A stretch of 64,000 nucleotides of DNA from Diphasiastrum complanatum (GCA_029204225.1 CM055095.1:39240141-39304140), one strand, 5' to 3'; positions 1-10,720 are shown, numbered from the stretch's first letter. The notes: a model not told the origin generated them from the sequence alone. Made by a program: numbers and translations.

Positions 1-53
1 ATTTCATCTAGCTTGCTAGACTCCGGCATCACAACATCATTCAACCCTGCCAT
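1..53 (-). CDS. copia gag, N-terminal fragment cut by window edge
   Basis: The start codon is the CAT at 51-53 read on the minus strand. The first residues, MAGLNDVV followed by a SSKLD motif, match the gag start of element B. In B this leads into GTNYSIWKFK, the conserved N-terminal block of plant copia gag proteins. Only 17 codons are in the window, so intactness cannot be judged. Gag would form the virus-like particle in the cytoplasm. Confidence 0.75.
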   Translation of the reverse strand, partial: MAGLNDVVMPESSKLDE

Positions 54-146
54 AATACTAATCTATAGCAACTTCTAACAACCTGGTTTTTAACTATGCA
101 ATCTTCTTTGAAGTCAGTAATCTGATTTTGTTCCAACCAGCAAGCA

Positions 147-460
147 GATCTATCAGAAAACTAGTGAACAGGTCTGTGAACAGATCTGTCAGGCAACCAA
201 CGAACAAGTCTGTCAGACAACCAATGAACAGATCTATCAGACAACCAGCGAACAGGTCTATCAGACAACCAGTGAACATGTCTGTCAGACAACCAATGAA
301 CAGGTCTGTTAGACAACCAGCGAATAGGTCTGTTAGACAACCAGCGAACAGATTTGTCAGAACAGGTCTGTCAGAAAACCAGTGCTCAGGTATGTCAGAC
401 AACCAGAGAACAGGTCTGTAAGAAAACCAGCGAACAGCCCTGTCTTAAAACCAACGATCT
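147..460. repeat. 24-bp minisatellite in leader of copia element A
   Basis: About 12 full and two partial units of a 24-bp motif (plus strand: GTCTGTCAGACAACCA, then a variable RYGAACAR tail) run head to tail. Unit differences are mostly single transitions. Because 24 is a multiple of three and the unit lacks stops, both strands show an apparent open frame of ~100 codons. These are by-products of the repeat, not genes. The array lies between the primer-binding site and the gag start. The related B leader at 4163-4658 has no comparable array, so it looks like a private expansion. Confidence 0.9.
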
Positions 461-646
461 GATCTTGGATCTTGATGGCTTCAGGTTAGTGTGAGGTCTA
501 CTGCCAGTCAACAATCGGCCTACAAATCTTCTCTTAGAAAATCGATATTGTCCTCCTTACAGTGTTGACTCCACATGCAGCTTCAGCTCCTCCAAAAAAT
601 CTGGTTGCAACCCTGCAAACAATCTCTCTCCCTTACCAGATAACCT

Positions 647-658
647 GCTCTGATACCA
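647..658 (-). promoter_or_regulatory. primer-binding site of element A (tRNA-iMet)
   Basis: On the minus strand this reads TGGTATCAGAGC, complementary to the 3' end of plant initiator tRNA-Met. It directly abuts the LTR end at 659, as expected for the start of minus-strand DNA synthesis. Confidence 0.9.
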
Positions 659-1074
659 TGTCAAAATTTGTGATACAAATTCTAGATGGAGTTACTAGTC
701 CTACTAGCACTCACACAAACCAAGCATAGAGATTAAAGAGAAATCAGTTTATAGGAGAATTGAGCAAAGTTCTAACATATTGGAATGATCTTGTGGTGGG
801 GCGCCAGCCTACATACATAGTTTCTCTAATCTATGTGAAAGGCTAAAAGCCTAAAGCAAATAGAAAAAGAGCAAAAGCTAATTGCTAAAAATACTACCTA
901 TATTTGGTAAAGACCAAAGGTGAATTTCTAAGTACTAAAATTCCTAATCTAGTAGTAGTACGCTCACCTACATGCATAAGCAATAAAAAACGAATTTACT
1001 ATAAATAGTAATGGCCCCTATAATAGCACGCAGGCATGGCCAAACTATCAATAAATAAACATTAATTCCTAACA
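659..1074 (-). repeat. 5' LTR of copia element A
   Basis: 416 bp, starting TGTTAGGAATTAATG and ending TTTTGACA on the minus strand, so it has TG...CA ends and abuts the primer-binding site. It aligns over most of its length with the D and E LTRs and is the only apparently full-length LTR of this family in the window. Confidence 0.9.
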
Positions 1075-3298
1075 CCAAATTCAACTTTCCTTAAATCCTT
1101 TAACTCAAGCGGCTCATCTGCTTCGTGTTCCAATGTTTCCGAAAACATGAGCACATCCACTTTTCAGAACAAGACTCAAGAGCACGAGCTTCATGAATAG
1201 AGAAGTCATCCACGTTCCAAACATAGAACCTAAAGGGTTTGTAGTTCTACACGTAGAACCTAAGGCTTTGTAGAACTTCTTAGGGGTACTTTCCATAAGT
1301 TTCGTCTTTTTCATTTCTCAAATAAGCTTCTTTGTCCTCCTTTCTTGTTTTAGCCTTTCCCATGTGTCTTGGATTTGATTGGTGCTCAAGGTCTCTTTCC
1401 TCTTTTCCCTAATCTATAGGCCTATGTCCATTCTGAATTCTGAATATGCATCTTCTTTCAAAAGAAGCCACTAAACGCTCCCCATCTCTCCCTGTTCTTC
1501 TTCCTCAATTCCCATCACCCTTAGTATAAAGTCCTACACACAGGATACTAGTCTAAGCATGCCAAACAAAGCAACAACAAAGGGAACGGGTGGTGGATAA
1601 ACCAGCCCAACCAAACCTAGATCGTACGAATCTAGCCCCCAAGCTATGGATCAATCACAGTCATGGAAAGAGGAATCACACTAGCAACATGTAGCTACCA
1701 ATCACAGAATCAAGCATACACTAGTTAGAGCCCAATAGGTATACTTATAAACTCGAAGGCCCATGCACCACTAGTAGCGCATTGTGACACCTCACTGGAC
1801 ACCTCTGCAGCCTATCTGGGCCACGTCATCCAGTTCCCCAATGACTCACTGAAAGACCCATACCAACTCCACCACCATGTGTTTAGGCCTACAACCATTA
1901 ATTACACGTAAGGGCCCCATTTCCCTTATAGTCACAATTAACTTACGGGTTATTGGTCTACTGATCCCTAGCGTGGGCACGCTACCCGAGACCAATCATG
2001 GGCATGATACTTAGGTTGAGTGCTCAACTCGTTGATTGACTTGATTGAGGGAACATTTCTCGCTTATCAAACTAAACTTTTTCATTGACTGTTTACTAGA
2101 GTACATTCTCATGTTTTCTTACCATCACACTGAGATTGCTTGCAATTGTGTCACTCTCTTTGGTCATGCCCAAGATTCGAACCCCCCCAAGCCTCCTTGG
2201 TAATGCCATATCGAGGTATTGCCTCTTGCTCGTCTTTGCTAGACTATTCTGCTCGTATTAGTGGATCATCGTAGAGGTTGTTTGATTTTGTTTGTTCTCT
2301 TTGTCATGACACTCGAGTGGTGTATCGTGTTGTATCCTGCTCCTTCAATTTTGCTTTCAAGCCATATTCCAAATAGCTTTACACAAATACAAGTACCAGC
2401 ATACTTTTTTACTGTGTCTTTAGCTAGGAAGCGAGTGTTAGAAAGCACAGCACCCAAATTTGCTTCAAGCCATAGGAAAAATAAGGAGAACAACATACAA
2501 GCTACAATGGATAAAAAGTTGCCATGTGAGAGAAGGTTTTACCTCTCTAGTGTCCCTAAGAAACTAGTCCCTTGGTACCGTAGTGCTTTTACACACTAGT
2601 GTCATAATGATAGATCCATGTTAATACATTACACTGGCTCTTTGGGCCCTCAAGTCATATATTATATAAATGAGTACATCAATACAGTATCATAAATGAG
2701 TAACTTAATAGTATGATGAAATTTATTAAATGAATGTGTGTAAGTAGCACAAGTGGTTAACTAACCATAGTGCCCTCTTAGATAGGCAGCAAATCCAAGA
2801 GGGCAGCAAATATGACAGTTGAAAGATGGAGAATAGCTGAGGAAATCAGGCTGTGAGGGACAACTGAAGGCAACAGCTCCTGACTCCAATGCCATGAAGG
2901 GAGGGGTGAGTAACAAGCAGAAGAATACTAAATGGGGGCTAAGCTGATAGCAATATAGCTAGAGAGACAGAGAACTCGTGAAAATTGCACATACAAAAAG
3001 CATGGGATAGAGGGGCTACAATGGGAGGCTCCCCCACCACCCTCCTTAAGCAGGAATCTTATTCCAATGGAGGAATCACAAAGATACAAGAGCGTCGACA
3101 AGTTGATTAGTCATGAGTACAAATCAAACCCAGATAGACCTTAGTTAGCAAAGGATGTCACATTGCAGCTTATAGTTTTGATATCTGGAGTTTAAGAAAA
3201 CTTCAGCAATAACTTCCACCAACAATCAACACAATGTTGCCCAGGCAAAAACGTTCCCAGAAACCCTGAGAAAAAAAATAGAATATATAAAAACTTTC
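1075..3298. other. intergenic sequence, no gene recognised
   Basis: No coding exon, RNA gene or transposon domain was recognised on either strand. Open frames near 2261-2599 and 1114-1314 show no motif and overlap on opposite strands. The stretch may be older decayed repeat sequence. Confidence 0.5.
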
Positions 3299-3550
3299 AG
3301 CCATGATTCAGTATGGTTTCAGCCATGATTCAATATGGTTTCAGCCAGCCATGATTCAGTCTTACTATGGTTCAGTATGATTCTGCAACGCGTCAGTATG
3401 GTTCCTTATGGTTTCAGTTCAGTTTGTTGTGATCTCAAAGAAAGAGAGAGCAGAGGGACCATGTGTCTTATCTCTTCAAGATGGTTTCAGGCTACCATGA
3501 TTCAGTATGGTTCCTTATGGTCTCAATTCGGTTTCTTGCAATCTTAGATG

Positions 3551-3598
<48 letters not shown>
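3299..3598. repeat. imperfect ATGATTCAGTATGGTT repeats ending in (GA)n
   Basis: Short variants of ATGATTCAGTATGGTTTCAGCC recur from 3303. Two larger copies (about 3344-3450 and 3490-3598) share the order ATGATTCAG, GTATGGTTCCTTATGGT, TTGCAATCT or its variant, then a GA-rich end. The second ends in a pure (GA)n tract at 3554-3598. This is a tandem duplication of a GA-ended unit, with no sign of coding. Confidence 0.7.
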
Positions 3599-3600
<2 letters not shown>

Positions 3601-3816
3601 CCTGTTGTAACATACAAACCATTCTAATTTTTTATCCTCGACAGAATCCAGTGGGAATTGATGCACCTAAAATGGACCACCCTGTACCCGAAACATTCAG
3701 TAACCCATATAAATGTACTGCCCTTAATTAGAGCTTTAATACCCATATTGCCCACAAAAAAACAAAAAAAACAAAAAATTTAACAAAAACGTTTCTTAGA
3801 AACGCTCCACTAATCC

Positions 3817-3848
3817 AGAAACACATTTCTGATCAGAAATGCGTTTCT
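3817..3848. repeat. 32-bp near-perfect palindrome
   Basis: Two 16-bp arms meet at TGATCA with a single mismatch (AGAAACACATTTCTGA against AGAAACGCATTTCTGA). Further AGAAACG and CGTTTCT words lie nearby at 3789-3805 and 3848-3860. It may be the core of a small foldback element. No target duplication is obvious. Confidence 0.6.
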
Positions 3849-4122
3849 AAAAACGCAGGGAATACATGCAACACATACAAGATATAAAATTTGGACAATC
3901 AATTGCTTGTAGCAGGCCAGCCAAATTTATAACCCAAAAATTACCAACATAAGTCGTAACCATTCACACTTGCAGTAATGGAAAACAAGGAAGCGTTAAT
4001 CATTAGTAAAGTCTTGAAGATCATCTTCACATTCTGCTTCTTGCTGCCAAAAAGGCTCTGCGATGGTGAATCTTGTCAAAGTTAGACCGAGTGAAAAGAC
4101 AATTCAGCTGAATCTGAGCAGG

Positions 4123-4125
<3 letters not shown>

Positions 4126-4162
<37 letters not shown>
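4126..4162. repeat. (GA)n microsatellite at the broken 5' end of element B
   Basis: A pure GA tract of ~37 bp. In element A the same leader position is GGGAGAGAGATTG just after the primer-binding site. In B everything upstream of the GA tract (LTR and primer-binding site) is missing, so the break or rearrangement lies in or next to the repeat. Confidence 0.8.
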
Positions 4163-4167
<5 letters not shown>

Positions 4168-4658
4168 TTGCAGTGTTGCAACCACATTTTTGAAGGAGCT
4201 GAAGCTGCATGTGGAGTCAATGTTGTTAGGAGGACAACGTGGGTCTTCTAGGTGGACCTCTTCACACAGATCACTGGCTGTCTGCTTGTAGATCGATGCT
4301 GAATTTGCAACTTGATTGATCGCGGCCTACAGATTGCTCAATCAAAACCTGTTTACTACTTTTTCAGCCTCCAGATCTCATCGCTGAGCTGGATTGCTCC
4401 TAACCTGAATGTGCAAGTACTGTTTGCAGATCTGATTGCCGCTAGGAACCTGATCGCTGTTTGAAGACCAGAACTGTCTGCAGATTGGTACAGACCTGAT
4501 TGCTGATGGTAAAGATCAGGTCAGTGATCTATAGGTCTATTTACTGCTGCTGAAGTGCAACAGTTCGGTAGAAGAGGAGTGAAGACCTGTTACGGAACTT
4601 GATCACTACAGTTGTTTGCTGGAAATCAGGTTATTGAGAGTTGCTAAAGATCAGTATT

Positions 4659-5490
4659 ATGGCAGGGTTGAACGATGTTGTGTTGCCGGTGTCTAGCAAG
4701 CTAGACGGTACAAACTACAGCATATGGAAGTTCAAGATGCAGAATATTCTCCAAGATCAAGAATATTGGGAGATCGTCAAAGGTGTTGAGATACCTCCTA
4801 TTACAAACAGGGAGTTGCGAGAGTATCAGAGGCTGAAGACAAAAGCACATCATATCATCAACTTGTCTGTTAAAGATATGATTATACATCATATCAGGAG
4901 GCTTGGGATATTCTGAAGAATTTGTACGAGACTGTGAATCAATCTCGAAGCTTGTTCTTGACTAATAAGCTACATACGTTAAAGATGGCACAGGTGAATC
5001 AGTAACGGACTACTTTGCTCAGGTGAAAGATCTGAGAGGAAAAACTTATTGCGGTTGGAGAAAGTGTTCCGGATTCAGTGTTGGTATCGATCATGCTTAA
5101 TAGTCTTACCTTTGGCCAATCAAAACTTTGTGATGATGTTGTCTTTACGGGAGATGAGGCCTTCTTTTGATGAGTTGAATGCTATACTGCTATAGGAGGA
5201 AATGAGGCAACAATATATTGTCAACAAGGATGAATTTAAGGAGCAGGCATTCTTAGCAAAGAAGCAAGAGCAAACTTCCAAGAAGGGTGGCAAAGGGAAA
5301 AAGAGGAAGAAAAAGCTACATAATCTGGAAGATAATCAATCATATCAACCAAAAGATGGGAAGAAAGCAGTTCGAAAAGGAAATTGCCTTATTTGGGAAA
5401 ATTCAGAGCATTACGCAAAGGAGTGTTGGCACAACAAGTTCAAGAAGAAGCAGGATGGAAATTTTGCTAAAGGACTTAATACAAAGTAAA
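4659..5490 (+). pseudogene. copia gag of element B, frameshifted
   Basis: Starts MAGLNDVVLPVSSKLDGTNY, the N-terminal block of plant copia gag, which leads into a UBN2-type region. The first frame ends at 4914-4916. Homology continues in other frames: VLNSLTF-like and RPSFDELNAI words near 5100-5180, a Lys-rich linker at 5202-5360, and the zinc knuckle near 5385-5430. The knuckle reads CLIWENSEHYAKEC, so its second cysteine is tryptophan. Element E has the intact form CFICEKSGHYAKEC. With frame breaks and a lost zinc ligand it cannot make working gag. Confidence 0.85.
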
Positions 5491-5560
5491 GTGCCCTGGA
5501 TCTTAAAGATTGTGAATTGTTTTCGACATCGGATCTTCAAATGACTTCTCAAAGGAGTGT

Positions 5561-5705
5561 TGGTTCATTGATTCAGGTGCTTCGAACCATATGACACCTA
5601 GGCAAGACAAGCTGTCTAGTTTTTAAAAACTAGATGATGGGGCAAATGTGAAGTTGGGAGATAACTACACATATGATATAAAGGGAGTTGAAACGGTACA
5701 AGCTC
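5561..5705 (+). pseudogene. copia protease fragment of element B
   Basis: WFIDSGASNHMT is the aspartic-protease active-site block (DSG) of copia polyproteins, followed by LGDNYTYDIKGVET. The frame ends at the junction with element C, so gag-pre-integrase, integrase and reverse transcriptase are absent. Confidence 0.85.
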
Positions 5706-5711
5706 AACTAC

Positions 5712-6956
5712 CTAAGCATTGCAATGACTAAGCTTATAAAGATTGTCTTGCCTCTTTCCGAGTGGAAGTAACTTTCTGCTTTTGTGTAATATTGAACAAG
5801 TATTAGAATCAAACTCGACTTTATGGCCCAAATCAACAATTCTACTAATAGAGTAGATTTTTGGTAAAATTTGGAACATGAAGAACATTTTGAATAAAAG
5901 TAGTACCATCCCAAAATTGCAACTTGACAGTGCCGATACCATCAATACTGTGAAAATTGCTATCGCCCAATGAGACATATTTCTGAGTCATAGCTTGATT
6001 GTAGTCATGAAACCAATTTCGCTAGCTCGTCATGTGCTGAGTAGCACCTGAATCCAAATACCAAGAATCAATATCTTGTCAATCTTCATTTGCCATAAAT
6101 GCTGCCTCATCAGCCTCTTTGTTGAAGTCTTTCGAACCTTCTGCTGAATTAGCATACTGTTGCGGCAATTGCTACTACTAATGCTTTTTCAATTTGAGAA
6201 TTCAACAATCCTCCAGCAAATGTCCGGTTCTGCAAAACAATTTTGATTTCGATGAAAACTAAATTCGAATTTACGCCTTGTTCTGAATTCGAATTTTTAT
6301 TTGACCTTCATGCTTTCTTCGACTTCTTCTTATCGAATTTCTTCGAATAAAGATCTTCAAATTCTAGTGTCAAAATGAGAGAATGAAGATCCATTTCTTC
6401 GGATCTCTTCTTGGAGTAACATAGATGGAACTCGCGCTAATGTAAGACCTTGCTGTGTTGAAATAATGATTATCCAAATTTCGTAGGTATCAGGAAGGCT
6501 CGACAGGAGAGTCATGACGGCATCTAAATCGTTGAGTTTTGCGCCACTTGCAAACATCTGCTCGAATTTTTTTTTTGGAGTTGTTCAAGTTACTCAAAAT
6601 CGAATCTGAATCAGCCATTTTAAATGAGAAGTTTTTTTCCTCAAATGAAGTTTGGCAGTCACATCTCTAATATCATAGAGAGTGCTTAGAATATTCCAAG
6701 CTTCTAACGAAGTTCGAGCGCTTTGAATATGACTGATATGATTATCTCTGATATTGAGAGTGATAAGGGCGAAAGACTTCCCATCCTTCTGCTTCCATTT
6801 ATTAATGGCCGTTGGATCTGCAATAAGCTTAACCTCAGTACCTTCGACAACTTCCCAAAGCTCTTTCACTTTTAGGATCACCCTTGTTTTGAATTTCCAC
6901 AAGTGATAGTTGTCGCAGTCCAGCTTTTTGATAGAATTAGGGGATGACGCATCCAT
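5712..6956 (-). pseudogene. copia gag-protease of element C, broken
   Basis: Gag starts at 6956 (MDASSPNSIKKLDCDNYHLW) and breaks frame near 6620-6595, where a T-rich run occurs. It resumes at 6557 with FASGAKLNDLDAVMTLLSSL. A degenerate zinc knuckle (C-RTGHLLEDC) precedes the protease block SWYLDSGATQHMTS near 6085-6045. Downstream in another frame come NLLYISRIVDLGHKVEF and the following block. Several frameshifts and stops make this a relic. Confidence 0.8.
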
Positions 6957-7025
6957 AGTTTTTGATATTGAAAATCTAGCAATAATAATGAAAACTTTGA
7001 ACTAGTTACCAAAGCTTTGAACTAA

Positions 7026-7037
7026 GCTCTGATACCA
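7026..7037 (-). promoter_or_regulatory. primer-binding site of element C (tRNA-iMet)
   Basis: Minus strand TGGTATCAGAGC immediately downstream of the LTR end at 7038. Confidence 0.9.
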
Positions 7038-7395
7038 TGTTGGAAAATAAGCTACATATAGTCGAATAAGTATTCAATTTCCATAGTTCCGATTCTATCA
7101 TAAATACAACTTATTATCATTCAAAATTGCAGAAAATGAATGATAGAACTAGATCGAATTATTGTCGATAATCAAAACTCAGATCATAATAGCATGAATG
7201 ATAGAAAAGTAAGACAAGACAAGTGTCGAGTTTGTCAAATGCAGTATGTATTGTTGAATGATGGAAAATAATACATCCATTGTCTACTTTGATTACACTC
7301 TAATAATAGCGATTCTAATTCTGCTATCAATGTCGCTCATACAAAAACTGAAATCGAGATAGCTTATTAACGATCAGTCTACGCATATGGCGGAA

Positions 7396-7463
<68 letters not shown>

Positions 7464-7632
7464 ACTCCTGAAACTTGAACTAATTCAACCTATAAATTGC
7501 TCTCTTAAAATGAACTAATCTATTGATCTATTTATGGTTGTTGATGGCATAGCCCTAATGGAATGCGCCTTCATCCACCTAGCAGGTGCCACGTGGAGAT
7601 AAGGGATTGGACCCGAATATATGGCCATAACA
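7038..7632 (-). repeat. LTR of element C (595 bp)
   Basis: Minus strand TGTTATGGCC...TTTTCCAACA, with TG/CA ends. One side abuts the primer-binding site. The other side is preceded by a purine-rich AAGGAGGGAAGAA (plus 7633-7645), which looks like a polypurine tract. The LTR contains a 63-bp GA tract (7399-7461). Confidence 0.75.
7399..7461. repeat. (GA)n microsatellite within LTR C
   Basis: Uninterrupted GA dinucleotides inside the LTR of element C. Confidence 0.95.
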
Positions 7633-8205
7633 TTCTTCCCTCCTTAAACTGCTTCTATCCTTAGAAGCTCCTTAAAACAAGAAAGAATTACAGTTCCTTT
7701 AACTTTCAATATTAACTGAGAAAATCATTATCCTTAGTCTGACTTTCATATCAAACAAGTACTCAGAGAAAAAAACTATTTGTTCCCATTAATCTCTATT
7801 CTGGAGTACAAACTCTGGTTTGAAAAAGTACACTAAGAGATATATTTTCTCAATTGGGTTACACTCAACACAAGCTAGTAACATCACCTTCAACACTTAC
7901 ATGAACCACTGAGTGAAATATACCCTAACTTGGGAGATTAAAGTTAAAGAAAAGATAATAATTACAGTCTGAAATGGTCCACAAACTCTGGTAGACAATT
8001 TAAGACTCCACAACCAAATCTAATGAAGTCGTTATCTGGTCACCCTTGAATAGTAGTTTAGGTCTGTTCGACACTACGTCGACAATAAGTGTATTTATGC
8101 AGATGGTCTTTGAAACCTTCAACATTGTCTCGACAATGCGAGTAAAACTGCAGAGTAAGTAGTTCAACATTACATAATGATTTAAGGAATGAAATCCACC
8201 AATCA
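7633..8205. other. unassigned sequence between LTR C and element D
   Basis: No transposon domain was recognised in either direction. The polypurine-like tract next to the LTR suggests this could be the 3' non-coding end of another copy of element C, but there is no RNase H or integrase homology to confirm it. Confidence 0.4.
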
Positions 8206-8650
8206 TAAGCAAGGATGTGATCCTTGATGAGGATGGATCTCCTAAAGATACATAGATATTTTATGATAGGAAGAAAGATGGAAGAATTCCTATCTTGTGT
8301 GCCGAGCCATTACAGGAGCCTAAATCAGCATGTGTACTGCCTACACCAATCCAAGTAACTAAAGTGACAGTTGATGAGAAAGGAGAAAGGAAGGAGAGAT
8401 CATATTCAACAAATGGATGTGATGAGTGCATATCTGAATGGATTTCTAGAGGAGGAAGCTTTACATGGAGCAGCCAGAGGGATACATAGTAGCAGGACAG
8501 GAAGACAAGGTTTGCAAGTTGGACAAGACATTATATGGACTAAAGCAAGCACCCAGAGCATGGTAGACGAGGATTGACACATACTTTGAAGAGCTTGGCT
8601 TTCAGAGGAGTAGTTCGGAGCCGCTTTATGTTTTGATCAGGGATAGTCAC
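8206..8650 (+). pseudogene. element D integrase tail and RT N-part, internally deleted
   Basis: After the linker (KDVILDEDGSP, then CAEPLQEPKSACVLPTP) the sequence jumps near 8395 to the RT block [17 protein letters not shown], so the start of RT is deleted. RT continues through [11 protein letters not shown]-type sequence to codons for RDSH at 8640-8650, where the gypsy element is inserted. Frame changes occur at about 8455 and 8570. Confidence 0.8.
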
Positions 8651-8984
8651 TGTTACGAGCACGTGACCAGTGCCGAACCCTAGAGAACACAGGACGTCAA
8701 ATACCACAGTCAGGGTCGTGTCCAGCGTATGAGTAGTGTGCCCCAGCATGGTCCATAGCCATGGCGGGCCTAACACAGTCTAGGGACCCTGTCAGCAGGA
8801 TAGGGCCCCATGTTGGGTCCCGACGTGCAGTCGGCCACGTCAGTGCCCCGTGGCCAACACTTGGCAGTATGCATGCTGCCAGTCCTCAAACTGGGCTAGG
8901 AGGGCCTTACTCTATATCAGGGAGTAGGCAAGGTTGGGTGGATCAGTTAGTGTTTGCCCTACTGTGGTGTTAGGATCTATTACA
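8651..8984 (+). repeat. 5' LTR of the nested gypsy element
   Basis: 334 bp, TGTTACGAGCACG...GATCTATTACA. It is nearly identical to the 3' LTR, but the 3' LTR has 24 extra bp near 10811-10834. Both LTRs contain a ~70-codon open frame (from 8761 and 10866) that is not a gene. Confidence 0.93.
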
Positions 8985-8985
8985 C

Positions 8986-8998
8986 TGGTATCAGAGCC
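8986..8998 (+). promoter_or_regulatory. primer-binding site of the gypsy element
   Basis: TGGTATCAGAGCC, complementary to initiator tRNA-Met, one base after the LTR end. Confidence 0.9.
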
Positions 8999-9149
8999 AT
9001 CTCCTTCTTTGGGAGTTTAGTAGCACCAGTAGAGAAAGCTATCAGAAGATAGGAAAGATTTCTCAAATTCTCAGAAAAGCATAGAGGAGGAGAATCGCTG
9101 TGGGAACAGCTTTCAAACCCTCGAAATTTGCTGGGAAATTACAGTTGTA

Positions 9150-10720
9150 GGAAGTACAATAAAGTCACAATTAAGAATAAGTACCCTATGCCTCGAGCAG
9201 ACGAGTTGTTTGATCAACTCGAAGGGGCTAAGTTTTTCAGTAAAATAGACCTCAGATCGGGATATCATCAGGTCCCGAAAACAGCTTTTAGGACTCGTCT
9301 TGGTGATGCCACTTGGGCTCACAAATGCTCCAGCTACCTTTATGACCTTGATGAACAGTGTCCTCAGACCATACTTGGGTAAGTTTGTAGTCGTATTTTT
9401 AGATGACATCCTCGTCTTCAGCAAAACGAGGAAGAAGCATCTAAAACACCTCAGAAAGGTGTTTCGACTGCTTAGAAAGCATAAGCTTTATGCTAAAGAA
9501 TCCAAGTGTGAATTCTTCGTAGAAGAAGTAGCTTATTTGGGTCACATTATCTCTGCAGATGGGATTAAGATGGACCCCAGTAAGGTTAAAGCCATACTCA
9601 GTTGGCTGAGACCTCATAATATTTTAGAACTTCAGATCTTTCTTGGTTTGGCGGGATATTACAGACGATTTGGTAAATGGGAGAGTATCTCCATGGATTT
9701 TATAGTAGGCCTGCCTAAAACCCAAAAGGGTAATGATGCTATATGGGTCACAGTTGACCGACTGACCAAAATGGCTCACTTTATTCCGACCAAACCAACC
9801 GTTAGAGCTCCAGAGTTAGCGAGGTTGTTTGTAGATGGGCTATTTAAATTGTACGGTCTACCTTCCGGCATAGTCAGCGACTGGGATAATAAGTTTAATG
9901 GAAATTTTTGGAGGGCAGTATTCCATCATCTCCATACTAAACTTAATATGAGTACAACCGACCATCCACAGACGGACGGTCAAACAAAGAGGGTAAATCA
10001 GGTGCTGGAGGATATGCTTCGTGCATACGTCAGCAAGAAGCAGACTAATTGGTAGGAGTGTCTCTCGATATTAGAGTTTGCTTATAATAGTGCCAAACAT
10101 TCAGCTACGGGATACAGGCCCTTTATGCTGATGTACGGTTTTCAGCCACGCTCACCCACAACTGTAGGGTTTAAACAAGAGAAAGTTGAAGCAGCCAGAA
10201 ACTTTTTAGAAGACCTAAACCAGATGATAGAACATGCTAACCGTAGCATTAGGCAGTCCCAGGATCGAGCCAAGCATTATGCAGATCCACACGGACGGGA
10301 TGTGCAGTTCTCCGCTGGTGAGAAAGTCTACTTGAGAGTCCCAGTTGACTCTAAAACCCTCAAATCAGGAGTGTGCTAAGTTGTCTCCTAGGTATTGCGG
10401 TCCCTTTACCATCAGTAGGAGACTAGGCGAGGTCACCTATTTTTCCAGTCTTTCATGTAAGTCAATTACGAAAAGCCTTAGCCAGATCATAAAATCTGGT
10501 AGGGGACAGTGTTCTAGTTCTCCCATTGGATTCTCAGCAACCTCCACATGAGCCAGAGGAGATTCTTGATAGTAGAGAGATGCAGACTCGTCATACTCTA
10601 TACCGAGATTATCTGGTCAAGTGGAATGATCAGCCTGTTGAGAATGCCACTTGGGAAAGAGGCAACGTCCTTCGCAAGATTTTTCCAAACTTTGTCTTAG
10701 AGGACCAAGACGATTCTTAA
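9150..10720 (+). pseudogene. gypsy pol remnant: RT fused to integrase core, plus chromodomain
   Basis: RT begins with [20 protein letters not shown] and [13 protein letters not shown]. It breaks frame near 9298, then continues through [11 protein letters not shown], the catalytic [10 protein letters not shown] (~9393-9420) and [10 protein letters not shown]. At about 9670 the frame passes straight into integrase, [13 protein letters not shown], with the D-35-E core residues in [19 protein letters not shown] and [15 protein letters not shown]. RNase H and the HHCC zinc finger are missing. A stop (TAG, 10053-10055) and a frameshift near 10375 precede the GPF motif (RYCGPFTI). A chromodomain with YLVKWNDQP and ENATWE follows at ~10600-10680. 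RT copies element RNA in the particle, and the chromodomain would steer integration toward marked chromatin. Confidence 0.88.

Larger units (their letters stand above)
1..1074 (-). mobile_element. Ty1/copia element A, 5' part (LTR, leader, gag start)
   Basis: Read on the minus strand this is an LTR (1074 to 659), a tRNA-Met primer-binding site, a long untranslated leader and the first 17 codons of gag, which run off the left edge. The LTR matches the LTRs at 12057 and 12411, and the gag start matches that of element B at 4659, so A, B, D and E appear to be one family. A 24-bp minisatellite occupies about half the leader. The remaining gag-pol should lie to the left of the window. Confidence 0.9.
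4126..5712 (+). mobile_element. Ty1/copia element B, 5'-truncated (leader, gag, protease)
   Basis: Downstream of the GA tract the leader (TTTGCTTGCAGTGTTGCAACC, then GGAGCTGAAGCTGCATGTGG) matches those of A and E. It is followed by gag from 4659 and a protease segment at 5561. The element stops near 5712, where minus-strand element C begins. D at 8206 is the same family and orientation and starts further downstream in pol. B and D may be two parts of one copy split by C and internally deleted. Confidence 0.85.
5712..7632 (-). mobile_element. Ty1/copia element C, 5' part
   Basis: On the minus strand: LTR 7632-7038, primer-binding site 7037-7026, gag from 6956, zinc knuckle near 6200-6240, protease near 6080, and the region after it (HSIDGIGTVKLQFWDG, then HVPNFTKNLL) down to 5712. 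The sequence of gag and LTR differs from family A/B/D/E, so this is a second copia lineage. The 3' half (integrase onward) is missing at the junction with B. Confidence 0.85.

Noticed and set aside
94-421. Overlapping ~100-codon open frames on both strands with repeated octapeptides
   Set aside because: Direct result of a 24-bp stop-free tandem repeat in a retrotransposon leader; no start context, no family.
147-460. CRISPR-like appearance of regular short repeats
   Set aside because: Units are directly adjacent with no unique spacers, and the setting is a plant retrotransposon leader.
2261-2599. 112-codon open frame as a possible gene
   Set aside because: No motif, opposite-strand frame overlaps it, composition typical of non-coding AT-rich sequence.
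8761-8973. 70-codon open frame repeated at 10866-11078
   Set aside because: Lies entirely inside the two gypsy LTRs; its duplication reflects the LTR pair, not a gene family.
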